64,000 bases of DNA from Argyresthia goedartella (lineage: Eukaryota; Arthropoda; Insecta; Lepidoptera; Argyresthiidae): contig OX463814.1 in assembly GCA_949825045.1 (NCBI GenBank), positions 34,614,383 through 34,678,382 on the forward strand, given 5' to 3'. This document shows positions 1 through 14,122 of the stretch, one piece after another. The notes beneath the pieces are model-generated. The model was not told where the DNA came from and searched no databases. It worked only from the letters and a program-made list of their open reading frames with translations. The translations under genes and the position numbers were made by a program. Numbering within the stretch: position 1 is the stretch's first letter; every line of letters starts with the position of its first letter.

Positions 1-737
1 GCGGCTCTCAGACACAGACAAGCTTGGCTTGACCTGCACTTTACTTTACATACAGTCTATATTTTAATGGTGCATTTAGATTTGTTTTAGGTAACTTAAT
101 AAACAAAGCAAACAGTACATAACACATATAACGCCTAGCCAATAACTATTTATAATAACAGAGAATATAAAGCTCACAATTTTTCAAAAATAGTACAAAG
201 TAACGGTGGATCTAAAAACTATGAATAACAAAGTAACGAATTAGTTTAGTCTTTAGACCTATACAACTATAATGACATTCCTTACAATTAGGAGTTCATG
301 AAATCAATACGTAAGAACTTTTAATACAATTACTATCTACTAACTGCCTTACTCAGAGTCAGTTAGAGATTCATTAAGGATTACTTAATAAACAATTTTG
401 TGTAAATTCAAATTTGGAATCAGATTAATGTTTTATTAAATTATTACTCTGACCGACGTAATGAGTGAGAGTCATGAGCATCAAACCGATTCCAAATTTG
501 AATTTACCTACAAAATCGTTCACTAAGTAATCCTTATTGAACCATTAAACCGTTCTGGGTATGGCGGTCACTAAAGGCGGTTAGTCCCTGGACTATTAAC
601 TCCCTGATTGTAAATAACTGACTAAATAACTTATTTGTTTAGGAATGGCAAAATGAATACCAGAGTACCTTGCTACATCCATTAGGGCCCTGCGGTAGTG
701 TTTTGGTGCGGGAGGGATGTGTTGTCGTGACGTCAGC

Positions 738-928
738 ATAAACATAAACATAACATAAACGTTTACTTACAGGCACATACATCGATACCCTGTGTCGTGG
801 GAACCAGAAACAGCGACGTCTAAACATTCAAGACCAGGGGTTTTTTTCATTATCCCTGGCCGGGGATCGAACCCGGAACCTCTCGCATGGTAGGCAAAAC
901 TACAACCGCAGCCACAGAGGTCGTCAGA
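738..928 (-). repeat. tRNA-derived SINE, family B
   Basis: Contains, on the minus strand, an A-box-like and a B-box-like stretch ('GGTTCGATCCC') of a tRNA-like head ('cctctgtggc'). A body follows with 'gtttctggttcccacgacac' and an AT-rich tail. The same unit recurs at 12588, 29277, 31056 and 31485. It is not a functional tRNA gene because no cloverleaf is complete. Confidence 0.65.
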
Positions 929-3900
929 ATCGCCACAGAATACTTAATATAGTATGGCGCACGACTTCAGTGCGGGGTCGGCGGCGTCCGATTTATTCAT
1001 TTTGTTAGCGTCACCTTAAATCGCGGCGCCTTGCCACGTGCCTGCTCTTTTCAAAGAATGCCGACAAACACTCAAAGGAAGCCGCCGCCAGAGTGATAAA
1101 TAATGCTTTTATTACTTACTCACTAATAAAATTAATAAATTTTAATGTCACCTACCTCCCACACAGAAACACTCCTGCAATACAGGTATAAATTAAAATT
1201 TAATAAACCCCCGAAACATAAATTAATTGTTCATTTGTTTCAATTATTATACTTGTTTTCTTGTTAAGTTAATTAACCTTAATTCCACTGAACCGATTGT
1301 GACAAAACGTAGCTAAGAACAATTGCAGTGAAATCCTCTACCAATTAAAAAAACATAAAACCCAGTCCACCTGTTTGAAGCTACGACGGTGCCAAAGACA
1401 GACACATGTACAGTAAGAGAGCCACTTCAAAATCATAACACCTCTTCTTGCGTCGGGGGCTAATTAACAGTTATTATACAGGTTTTCCGCTACGTCATAA
1501 CGTCAAGCGAGTACCAGGCAGGAGATAGCCCATCTGGGAATTTATATCAGTAGCCCTTTAAATTCAACAAAACCGACCAATAAAAGACAGCTCGTTTAAA
1601 ATAATCGTGTTCTGATTGGTTAATTGTCAAATTAGGGATTCCCATAGAAATTCCTACATGTCAAGGAGTACATGATGACGATGAGGCTTCTGTTTATACA
1701 GGGTCTGGCAAGAATATTTAAAAATCTATGTCGCTTGGTTCATCGAAAACTTGTTGTCAGTTACTAGAAATGTATGGAAGGTTTTCGTTTTTATGGTTCA
1801 GTGCCTTGAAAATTAAAACAGAACCTTTATAAGATCACTCGTGTGCCTGTGTTAGGTGTGTAAATGATATATAAAACGACCGAATTCTGAAGCGATTAAG
1901 TTATAATTCGGTGCACTTATATATTTATCTGACCCAACAGGAACGAATTACGTTAATAAATACATACTGAATTTGGGGGCCTCATCAGAAAAAAAAAAAA
2001 TTTTTCAAACTTTTTTTGTGACATATCAAAAGATCAGAGGGCTTGTAGCGAGGATTGCATTTTTTTTCATAAGTTAAAATACTTAGTTAAAAATATTTAA
2101 GAAAAAAGACAAAAATCTTCCGCTAATGTCCCAAACTACTGATTCTAAAATTTTCGTAACCAAAATGTTACACGAAAAATAGTTGGCAATTGGTAGGCAA
2201 GTCATAATTTAAAAAACCAGTTTTCCAAACTGTATCGTTACGTACATTACGTGTAAATGCACCTGGTTGTATACGTAGCCCCCAAAAATAACTTTGTAAA
2301 CAACATTTTGCTATCTCAACACAAAGGAAAATTAAAGATACCGAATACCCTCATTTAATGTCACAGTGCGGTAGTATGAAAACCTTTGTACATGTACTTA
2401 CGAGTACGGCTCACACTCGACCGTTTATTCATTTCATTTTTAGAAAATCTATAATGTTTGTTTTTTTTTACATTTTTACCAGGCCCTGTGTAAGCAGACC
2501 TATCTCTGGTACTCCCTTAACTTTCAGTTATGGGACATCCTGCATTATCTCAGGAAGTAGGTATAAGTCACTTAAGTTAGATAAGGCAAAATTCCGACAA
2601 ATAGGCTTGTAACTTACAGAGCCCCAACTTAAAAGACCCGTGGCCAAAATGTGAACTAAAGTCGCCAGTATGAATGCCATTGACGCTAGCGACGCCAGTC
2701 ACTGCTAGATCTATCCTTACCTTATCATCATGTAATTCCGGCAGCTGTACGAGATTTAGCCATGAATCACCACTTGAAAGGGAGATTTCCTTTTTCAAAC
2801 TCAAACTTTAATCAGTCATGTACTAATTACTTTAGTTGATCATATTTGATTATTTTTTATCAATGTGTAAGAGACTTAAGTAAGTGTTTGACTTTTGAAA
2901 AAAAAAAATTATTCCGACTTTGCTTGTTTACGCGATGTTCTGATTAGTCTTTCTACTGATTAGTCTATTTCTACTTGTCATAATTACATGATAAAACTAC
3001 TGTATATCTGACATCTTTTTCTATAATCTGTTTATAGTTTTCAATTAGATCACTCAGTAGTAAACTCTCTGCGGATGTAATATTCGGTCCCTTTGCCGCT
3101 TTTTCCCTTCCATATTAGAATTATATTATTATTTGGATAATAAAGCCACAAAATACAACACGATATCGCCAATTATTGAAATCACCACGCAAAAGTAAAA
3201 TAATAATAAGGAAACGAAATGTCAAAACCAACGAGTTTCGTTTCGTTCAACGCAAACCATTATTGAAATATCAAGAGAGTTCGACAGTTTCAAAAGAAAA
3301 ATACGTCTAACGAAACGTTGAAAGCTTTTTTGAATGAACGAAAGGTCGAATGAGTCAATTAAATCGGTTTAGTTAAGCGTTCGAGAAAAAATACTGCGGC
3401 AAGAGAAATTTAAATCGATTTAAATTAAATTCAGTTTAGTGTTAAGTTGAATTTAGGTAAACTCAGCTTAATGACACCGTTCTGCAAGCCGCCACTAGGG
3501 ATCTCAATGTTGTGAACGGTGTTTGCAAACTTGAAATCCTCGTTTGAACCATCAGCAGCTTATAAGTTATGATTAAGTATCTCTTGACATATCCCGATTC
3601 CTTGGAATAACTAATTTGAGGATGAGCGAGAGGGTTAAGGTGAAACAATCGCATTTTAAAGCTCTCTTTATGTTTCGCTGACATGTAGCGATTTCTATCG
3701 CAATCCATTTCAAATTGATGTTTTCAACGAGGTTTGCAAACTTCAAATTGTCGTTGAGAAATCAGAACGCGGTTATTTCATACGAGCTGTCATTTGAAGC
3801 GACTGTAGTTTGAATTATAAGCGAGTGTAATTTAAGGGACCATGGGCAGTTTTGTATTAGCTCTGCGCACACTTTTCCGTTTCAGGGGGGTTACTACAAC

Positions 3901-5831
3901 GTCTTATGCCGATTCAGATTAGGGACCTAATTTGATCCGCAAAATTACCGTGACCGTCTTAAAACAAGTCTTGGTGTTAGGTAAATAAAGCCCATTAAGG
4001 CGAATTGGAATGGAAATGGGTGCCATGGTGATGTTCTGGTTTTGAACCTAATTTGAATGGGGAAAAGATTGTCGTAATCCCAGTAAGTTTTAAAAAAATA
4101 TATCAGAATGTACCAATAGTTGATTTTTAGCCAAAGGTCACCCATTTCACCCGAGACATTTTAGGCGCTCGGACGAAGTGAGAGCGCCAATAGTTTGAGG
4201 GTGATATGGGTCACTTTCATCCGAGTTAAACACTCTACTATTCATTTCGACTGTTATGAAAACACATTTTCCGAAAGGGACTTGGCATTTTTAGCAGATC
4301 TCCAGTTCATGAAATGGTTGTATGCCATAAGATATCTCCCCTTAGAGATTATTAACAACAGCTTTTGCCTGTTATTTCATCTCAACGGGAGTTAAATAAA
4401 TGTCCATGTCACTGTTCCAAAACCATTTTTAACCAAAAGCAGACGGTATTTATATATTCGCGTTCCCGCTTTTTCTGTAGCAAACTTCCATTGTTTTTTT
4501 ATTAGATTCTAAAAAAGAAAAAATACACATACTGCCTATAATAGAAAAGTTATAAAACGTATCTATTGGTTTCATTTTTTTTAGTAGGACGTAACTCAAT
4601 TATCATAGAGTCCGTGGCCAATAGTAAAAGAAAAAAACACCCTGGGTATGACAATTGTTTTCTACCCGGCTATCTACCCATGAAAATTAAGCTTTCCAAA
4701 CAGGAGAGATGAAAAATACCATTTTCACGATGGATTTGAACTTAGCTGCTGTAATATGAAGCAAAGTAGACCCCAAGAGCATTCAGATCACATACATTTC
4801 AATACTGTTGGACAACGTTGGAAAAGTTGGCCCAAACTGACGCAAGGTCCTGTGAAATGAATCGGAACGTCAAAAGATACCGAATCTATTTACCGGTCAG
4901 TTAAGTTTGTGGCACTGTATCTTCATCATATTCATAATCATAATAGAAACTTTAGTTAAAGGTATAAGTGTATATATACCTAATTAAATAACTAATTGGT
5001 AAAATTAGTGCGCTAATTACAACACTTTGTTCTCTATCACGAACAATCACAACACCCTATTATTTCACTGATTTGTGCACATCCCCATTTTATTATTAAG
5101 GAACTATAGCGAGCTCGGTGCAAAATTTACAACAACATTCATGACATTTAGTTTGGCTTTTCAGTTTAACCTCGAGAATCTCACATTGCGGATACTCTCT
5201 GAGCGGGTTTCTTTTTCAAAATGTAACAGATGGCGTTGAAGAAACACCCCCGTTTTATTCCTCCTATCTATTAATTATCTATTTACGATTTTGAAATAAA
5301 AACTACTCAGAATGCTCTCATTTTTAGACGATCATGACGCTAATTCCACTAATCAATGTGACACGAGTGACAGTGGCATGGCAATGGCGCTTCACTTTAC
5401 TATGTTTGGCCTAACGTTGAATGGCTAATTTATGATTCTAAAAATAAGCTAAATTTAAATGCCTGGATATTTTATATCGAATTACTGGCAAAAATTGGGC
5501 ACAACTGAACCTCTGCCACCCCATATGGGAAAAGTTGAGACGCTCTTATGTTGATTATCCTCATGTTAGATAGTGATTACTGATTAGGCACCTACTAAAA
5601 GAACCTTAAGTTAGAGAGATGGTACACGTGCACTCGGGCGTTGCCGCTGGATTGCGTCGTCGCAACGCAGGGATTTCAACGGGCTGCCACACGCTGCATG
5701 TCGCAAGCGCAGCGCATCGCAGCTTATTCCGACACTTGCAGCGTTGATGTGGAGTGTATATGTCACCGTAAGATTTAAAAAAACCGTTAATTTTTACAAT
5801 TTTGCACTAGACCGACAGGGTTTAATATTTA

Positions 5832-5945
5832 CGTTTCTTTTGTTCTTACATGTCAACCTAACACGAAGTCTATTCGGGGGCTTCGCTGCGCTCGCCTTCT
5901 CTTGTCTTCACCAAAGCTACCGCAATGTTTGCCCTGGTATTTCCT
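5832..5945 (+). repeat. dispersed repeat family F
   Basis: The stretch around 'caacctaacacgaag' and 'agctaccgcaatgtttgccc' recurs at 29565-29700 in the same orientation and at 59355-59475 inverted. The type of parent element is not clear. Confidence 0.5.
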
Positions 5946-6528
5946 TTGCAATTCTAGTTTAAACCAGTTCACAATTTAAGGGTTTTATTATAAACTAGCG
6001 CATCATAACGTAAGAAGAACGGTACAGTTTACAATATATCGATAGTTTGAAAACTTATGGGAACGAAAACTTTAGATTATAAACTAAAGGTTTTGACAAT
6101 CGTACGGTGACATACACAATACATCGCTGCGTTGTCGTTCTGTCGCGCGCCATCACACCGCAGCATCCCTCCCCGCCTCGTCTCCCTAGCTCCTTCTCCA
6201 TGTCGCGCGCGTCGCGACGATGCAACGCGCCCCGGAAACAGATTTATAAGTCGTCCAGATTTATAAGTTGATCTACGGAGCGTCCCCGCTCGCTGCTTCT
6301 TCCCACCGCCTACGATGCAACGCAGCGGCAACGCACGTGTGGCATCTCTCTTGTCGCCTTTTTGCCACCCCGCTCTCACATTTGCTGCCCTAGTTTTCGG
6401 CTCGAACAGTTTGGCTTCATTATATCTATCTCCTAATTCTGCTTAAAAAACAGTCACAACACACAGCGTACCAAGTAAACGTACAGCACAACAAGGCCGG
6501 CAGTTTTTCTATGCCGGCCGTACGAAGC

Positions 6529-6756
6529 CTATGCAGATTTTTTCCCAACCGGCTGTGGTCTTCTCAAAAGATGCAGTGGGTCTTTCCTGTATCTTGCAAA
6601 TAGTTCTCTCTTGAAAGTTTCAAAATGGCGCCGGTTTTTGGCGTTTTGTTTCTCCCGCCACAGAGGGCGTGTGCGTCGCGCTTGCAGGCCCCAATGGATA
6701 GTGAATATCGGGGAGAGCACGCGGAATTGGTACCCTATTAGGTACATCTCGTAAAC
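6529..6756 (-). CDS. B4GAT1: B4GAT1 exon 3 (C-terminal exon, stop)
   Basis: 228 nt from a CTTTCCAG acceptor to a TAA stop, phase 0. It encodes the family C-terminus: 'VYEMYLIGYQFRVLSPIF', 'HWGLQ', a run of basic residues and 'FKRELFARYRKDP'. It lies 24 kb from exon 2 but continues the protein exactly where the family requires. The frame stays open for eight codons upstream of the acceptor, but those codons do not resemble the family. Confidence 0.87.
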   Translation of the reverse strand, partial: VYEMYLIGYQFRVLSPIFTIHWGLQARRTRPLWREKQNAKNRRHFETFKRELFARYRKDPLHLLRRPQPVGKKSA

Positions 6757-9700
6757 CTGGAAAGCAGATACGGTTTTCATTTAAAAATCACTTGAATTTG
6801 AATAGACCAAAAGTTGTGGAAATATACATAACTTAACATAACATTTGCTACAAAATAAACGTCAATTGAACACTAACTCAAAGCATCGGGTTTGCTGTGT
6901 ATTTGAGTTAGCGAATAATAATAGGGTCGACTGCGCATACTGTTGCTCAAATTAAGTATCACTTAAATGTTGTACTGACGATGACGCTGTCAGTTCCCGC
7001 GCGAGAGACAGTGACAGCATGACTTTTTGAGTGTCTGTAAAACTTTGAGTTTCTCTTGTGCATCCGGGCCATAGAGACGTCTTCCACGATACACGAGATA
7101 CCGTCGGCGCATGGGCACGTAAATAGTCGCAAGTTCGCGACTCTATGTAAACACGCGAAGCATATTTCTGTAGATCGGGGTAATGTGATACATTAGCGTA
7201 AGCGCACGCCTTGGGTGACGAACGCTGGCTCAGAAGCAGAAAATAGGTATAATATTGTTTTCAACACATAACATGGTGTAACAGCGATTTAATAGGTTGT
7301 TGTATTAGTATTAGTACATCATTCTGAAACAAAAATATGTACCATAGTGGAATACTAATAACTACTTTGATTCCTATGATAATGATAAATAAAATCTACT
7401 ATAAGTATAAAATACTTCTAGAGCAAGCATTTCTCTTAAATTGTTATGACGAATCCATTGGATTTGTTAAATGAAATTTTATTAGGGTAATAGGTTTCAT
7501 ACAAACATCGATGAAACATTACGAAAAAGCCATCATCTACCAGGTCATCATAAAAAGTTCACGACTAGTTTTTGCAAATATCACCTAACCGCTGAAGTAG
7601 GTTCAATGGCACGGTTGAATGGATTTGTGGCAGTCTGGCGGTCAGGTGAAGGCTGGGATCTCAATAGTTTATCTGCGGCTGAGATGAATCATAGGGATCG
7701 GATTGATGTTATAGATATTAGTATTAGCGTATAGATAGAAATAGAAAAATGTGACCTCAATAACCTTTTTTTATTGTTGGTAGGCCTACAAAGTGCCGGT
7801 CGGACCACAGTTAATCAGGTTGGCCCTAGACCGCAGTCAATTACGTAAGAGGAGGTATTTACTCAGCAGTAAACAGGGAGGCTGGATAGACAGATGGAGG
7901 CCTGCATTCTAAATATTAAAAAAAAGTGTTTATTTCCATAAGAAGCACATAGGTTACATTTGGAGAATGTCAAATCTTAAACTAACACATACAGTGGTGG
8001 TCATATAATTAAGAACGATTTGTAGTACCAGATATTTTTTTTTCAAAACTATGCTATGTGTACTTTTAAGTTCCTTCTTAAAAGTAATTAGTTGTGTTAT
8101 GAAATAGCTACATCGATAAAGTAAACGGGATAAGGAGTAAATATTTAAAACATTTACTATTTTTTTACAAATTTAATTGATTATGGATAATTACAAATTC
8201 AAGTAGTAAAAATGCTGGACAAATAATTAAGAACGATTCTTAAGCTGCTCGAGAGTTGTTTCCGTAGATACTTAGATTTTACAAATCACATTAAATAAGA
8301 CAGTGACAATGTTAAAAATTATAATTTAATACATTTTATTCTAAGTTAATAGTTTGTAGCGTGACCATGGCTTTTAATAACTGCCTTACACCGACGAGGC
8401 ATTGATTCTATCAATTTTTTACATTTTTCAATAGAAATAGAGCGCCATTCTTCTAAAAAAAACGTTATATAACTCAGTTAGGTTACCACATCGTCGATTT
8501 TTTTTTGACTTCGCACCAAAGATGCTCTATGGGATTTAAATCTGGGCTGTTCGGTGGCCATTCTAAGACAGAAACTGATTGAGATGTGAGGAATTCTTTA
8601 ACGGTGCGTGCAGTGTGTTTCGGATCGTTGTCGTGTTGGAATGTCCAAATAATCGGAAGTACGTCTTCAGCATATGGTAACATAGTTTCTTCGAGTATAT
8701 TTTTGTACTGGAATTGATCCATGTTTCCTTCTATCAGTCTAACAGGTGCAACACCATGACCAGAGAAGCATCCCCAAATTTTCACATTTCCACCACCATG
8801 CTTTAATGTCATTTTTGTGTACTTGGGGTCGAATGCTGTATTCGGAGGGCGTCGAACATATCGTTTCCCATCAGAACATACTCTGTTAATTTTTGTTTCG
8901 TCAGAGAAAAGAACATTTTTCCACTGTCTTGCTGTCCAGCTTTCATACCTCCTAGCAAATGCAAGCCGGGCTTGCCTATGACACTGTTTCAACATGGGCA
9001 CCTTTCTTGCTATCCTTCCGTTCAACTTCGCTTCTGCCAATCGCCTTCGGATAGTGCGCGCTGAGATCGCTGAAGGGTTATTTTCACCAAAGTATTCTTT
9101 TTTTAACTCATTAGACCCCTTAAAAGGGTATTGTTTTGCCAAACGCACGATATTTCGATCGTCTCGCTGAGATGACTTTCTCTGTTTAGGTACACGAGGA
9201 ATATTTAAAGTTGTTTGATGTGTGTTGAAATGCTTCACAGCGTGGAATATCATCGTTTTTGAGCACTGCAAATGATTGGCAATCTTTTTATATGACCAAT
9301 TCATATCGCGAAGTTTTATTATTACTTCCCTTGTAGATGCATCACAACTTTTATTTTTTCCCATTTTTTTATTATGAAACGATCAACTTTTTGACTTTTA
9401 CAGAACTAAATGGCGCCAAAATTACTCGAATAGTGCCCTAGTTACAGATTGTTCTCTATTTAAATTTGAATAAAAAAAAACTATCCAGCGTTCTTAATTA
9501 TGTGGCCAGCCAGTAAGTTTGCAATAACATGTTAAGATATATTATATACAAAAAGTTTACTTATATAATAATATTGTTGAATTTATCATATTATAACTGT
9601 ATGCTACGATTGTGTAAAACAGTTTTACGATACCGAGAGAGATACAAAACGATATGCAATAAGTGTTATTCTAGTAAGTTTGAAAAAAGCTTGTTTTCAA

Positions 9701-12700
9701 ACAGTCGTTCTTAATTATATGACCACCACATATAAGGTATAGGGAAATATAGAACTCCATTTGAATTCCGTCACCTCAATGTTTTAGATGCTGGTGGCAA
9801 AGAGGCGACTAGATACCTCCAGCTTTATACGTTATTTTTTACAGAATTGGAGCAAACACCTTCCCAAGCTTTCTTGTCCTCTACATAATCTGATATTTTG
9901 TAGTAAGCCTTTATGTAAATAAGTGATTTAAAAAAAAAAAACATTTTTAAATTTATTTACAGACAATTCTTGTAGTTCTGTTGGGATTTTGTTGCAAAAG
10001 CGAATTTAAAAAATACATTAACCTTATGGAGCCTAGAAGTAGGTATAGCTAGTTTATTCCTATTTCTAGTGTTGACATTGTGCCTGTTGCTATTCTGAGG
10101 AAATTTATCAATATTTTTGTGGATGTACATTAGGTTTTCATAAATATACTGACACGGCACTGTCATAATGTTAATTTCCTCAAATAGAAATCTGGATACA
10201 CAGACACACAACTCTGGATACACAAAAAAGATCTCACAATATCGAACCACGTTCAGCAAAATGTGCAATAGCGACGTAGAGACAACTAACTCGTCTCATT
10301 ATTGACTTTCTAGGGAAGACCATCGACATGGCTCGAATGTAACCCACGTCAAAACTACATGATTTTTCTTCCCGGCGCGGTGGTTCAGCTCTCAAATGGC
10401 AAGATATAAAATCGTGCCTTTCTCAGACGGGGTGGCAGAATTAAGCTTAGCAAAGCACAAGACTGCTGCGCAAATAAAGTGCTAGATCCCGAGTCTCTTA
10501 TGAAACACCAACAGCAATAATAGTGTAAAATGCCCCATTTGTCTTGTCGGCGGACGCCTATTTTGTTTGGTGACTGACCGCTAAATACGGCATTTTGCGA
10601 CTTTGGAAGCAATTGATACAATATTGCTATTCAGGTTTCATAATAGTCTTGGGCCCCTGCTTAAATGTTATACTGGCGCTGTCAGTTCTCTGAGATAGTG
10701 ACATGATTTAAAGTGCCCGTCAAACTTTATGTGTGCTTCTGAGCATATACAGTTCAAAGCGAGACCTGCGAAATGCGTTTGTGTGAGTGGCCGGCAACTG
10801 TAGTTTTGCACTCACACAATCTCAATTCTCAGTCTCCATTTCTTGCCTATACCCCAAAGAAAGTGTGCGAACGGCACAGAAAGAGTTGGTAAGGAACTGA
10901 TATTTTTCGACGTCTTGTGCAAAGCAAACATTACACTTACAACTGTAACTGTAATGTTTGCTTTGCAGGATTTTTTGTACAATACGGATTTCACTTCAGA
11001 ATCGATATAGTAAGTTCTAGGTTTAGGTATATTGAGATCAAGGTACCAGTGTTTATAAAATTGGTTCCGTATAACAGTTGTAATAAAAATAGGTAGTGAT
11101 ATTACGTAGTTTGTTAAGCTTACCATTACCAGACTATGTTGCTGCGGACTATGAGAAAATTCCAAAAAACTAATTTCGCAAAAGTGATCTCAACTTAGCA
11201 GGTCCCTTTCCAAATATAAGATTTTGTTGACAAGAAGCAACTGCTTCTAGCTGTGCTAGCAGACGAGAATGTGTGGGCACATATTTGAGTTTTCAACAAA
11301 GTAATAACGATTCAGCGGATTTATGTTACCGATACATCGTTCAGTTCAGATTGCTGCGGCTTTTCAGTCCATTGATGACATACGATGATATCGATAATAC
11401 ATTCATCTTAATGTTACATGATACGTAATCGTTCCTAATCGTAACTGGGCGGGTAGACTTCAGTATGTTTTGACAAAAAAAAAATAGTGGTCCATCTTAA
11501 AATGGAGTAAGGATAAGTAAATAGTAAATACCTACCATATAACTTGGAATAATGTCATCAAGGAACCCCAACGAAGAGGTCATGACCGCGAAAAGACACC
11601 GTGTAAAATTAATTTACAAATTGCGGTCAAAGATTAGGCAATGTTACGATGTAACGATTTATTGATAATCGGTTAGTTAGACAGACTAGTAGCAACATTC
11701 GGGTGGCTGTAGCAAGTTTGTTAATTGCTATTTTATTGAAGTGCTTTGTGAATATTTGTGATGGATCGGCTGCTGAAACTGATGGTGTTTGTATGCGTTT
11801 TGGGGGTTGCTGGTAAGTAGTTTTGATTTGGATTTATCTCTAATCTTCCCTGGCCATCGACTTAGGACCATTTGACTTAAAAGGCTTCATGGTTTCAGAG
11901 GAATTACAAAATCAACTGGGAATAACAAAAATACAAAGACTAGTACTAACAACACTCACAGCGATGTCATTTATCAGTAACTAAATGTACTGAAAATATA
12001 AATTGGTAGATTACTTAGTGACCAATGTCTTTTTGTTATACCAAATTTTAAGCGCATTATGGAACACACTCCTCAATGTTGTAGATTTCCAAGACGCCCC
12101 CGTTGAACCGGACAGCACAAATGCGATAGACTCAGAGCAGCCTCAGGTCACGGAGCAGGAGCTGCAGGAGCTGGGTCTAGAAGCAGCATGTCCTGAGCTG
12201 AGTGGGCAGATCATCGGAGGTAGCCCCAGTTCAGTTAGACGACATCCATATCAGGTAATTGTCTTTGCACTCTGTTTGGAGATGATAGAACCTTATTCTA
12301 AGGATCGAAAAATATCCTAAAGAACATATGATTTTGGGGTCCTGATAATTCCTTTAGAGCCTTTTTAATAATGATTTTAAGGCTTTTAAAGGGTTCTGTA
12401 GAACTAGGAATCTAGCTATACACATCTGTTGTTTAATCGCAATACTCGCCGCAGTTATGGTTATGGTTTCATCACGATTTTTCCAATAATCATCTCTAGG
12501 CTTATTTATTTATCGTGATGTGCCCAATGTTTTGTTAGCGATAAACAAACTGCAGCGTATAACCTTAAATTTATAAAATTTACAAACAGGCACATATATC
12601 CTGGCCCCACACCAGGATACCCTGTATCGCGGGAACCAGAAACCGCGGCCTCACAAACATGTAAACATCCAAGATCTGGGGATTTTGTTTTCTACCACCA

Positions 12701-14076
12701 AAGCTCCCGCTTGGGAAGCACAGCTTCGACCGCAACACCACAGACGTCATTTGCATTATTACATCATCATTTGAAGTTTGCTTCCATACATCGTTGGTTG
12801 TAAGCATTTTCCCCCTTGCCAACTTTTCCGGTCTGTATCGTTAAGAACCCAGGAGTTCTTGGTAATACAGGTCCAATGTAGAGTTACACTGCTTTTAAAA
12901 ACCTATCTTTTATATTTGCAGGTGTCGATGGTATTGAACAGGAACTCTTTTTGTGGAGGGTTCATCATCAGCCCGTTGTATATTCTGACGGCTGCACATT
13001 GCGTGCAAAAGTGAGTATCTTATTTTTAGGGTTCCGTACCCGAAGGGTGCCAAACGGGACCCTATTACAAAGCCACTGCTGTCTGTTTGTCCGTTAGCGG
13101 GCCGTGTCTTATGTACCGCAATAGGTAGATAGTTCACACATATTTTTATATTTAATATCAAAATTATAACATATAAAATTACAATTACTTATAAATCATT
13201 TATAAATATTACATGAACTTTAGCATACATTACGTACATATCGTTATTATTATTATTTTCTCACTCACCCTCTCACACTCACTCATTCATTCCCATACTA
13301 CACAAGGAGAGGTTGACATACTCACTCTTTTCCCCCCCTTAAGTCAGTGAATATTAATTATTATTATGATTATTTTGATCTTTGTATCGTTTATTTTTAC
13401 GTTTTGATTATTTTTCTGTGTCAGCACTATTAGCAATTATCTTATTTTAGGGAAGAGTGCTGAGCCTGAAATACAGGTTATACCTAGCTCAGGTTCAGAT
13501 GTTTTCCGTACGATTACTCCAACTATGTATAGCTAAACACATCTTAAATATTGTAACTGTTCTGTTGTATTTTGTTGGATGAATAAACTATTATTATTAT
13601 TATTATTATAAGGTTCACAGAATGTGTACATATATCTGTTGCCGCTACAGCTATTAATAATACAGAGACATACCGGTTAGTCGGCCATTACCGTGTCTAA
13701 GCGTGAGGCATCGCGATTCTGAACCTTATGCCATGGTAATACAATTCAAAACTTGTAACGGGTAATGGCATTTATAAAAATACCACGGGAGGTGAGTCCT
13801 TATAGTAGTTTATATGTGACTGATACATAATGGAGGGCATTTTTGTTTTTTCTTTTATTTTTATTATCAGTTTTCCGTTCAAAGCCAATGTTTTCACCAT
13901 ACTTACACACTATAATAAATTACTACCATAATTTGTGTAAATGGAGGCCTGGAGTCCTAAAATACAGGGTATCCTAGTTTAGGCTCCAGCTTTTACAAAT
14001 ATTAATAATCCATTAGTTATATTATAGCGAATAAGTACCAAAATTTTGTATAAATATTTGTAAAGGAAATAAACGA

Positions 14077-14122
<46 letters not shown>

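Larger units (their letters stand above)
1..6528. other. gene-poor, AT-rich stretch downstream of B4GAT1
   Basis: Apart from the SINE at 738-928 and repeat pieces (2258-2312, part of repeat family A; 5832-5945, family F) I see no coding signal. The few open frames are short and without recognisable motifs. The part nearest 6529 would include the B4GAT1 3' UTR. Confidence 0.5.

Noticed and set aside
6077..6379. 100-codon minus-strand frame rich in Arg and Gly
   Set aside because: GC-rich, repeat-like composition downstream of B4GAT1; no conserved motif and no splice support.
14078..14121. CRISPR-like or regulatory tandem array
   Set aside because: It is a plain CTTA microsatellite at the tail of a retroelement; no spacers and a eukaryotic context.
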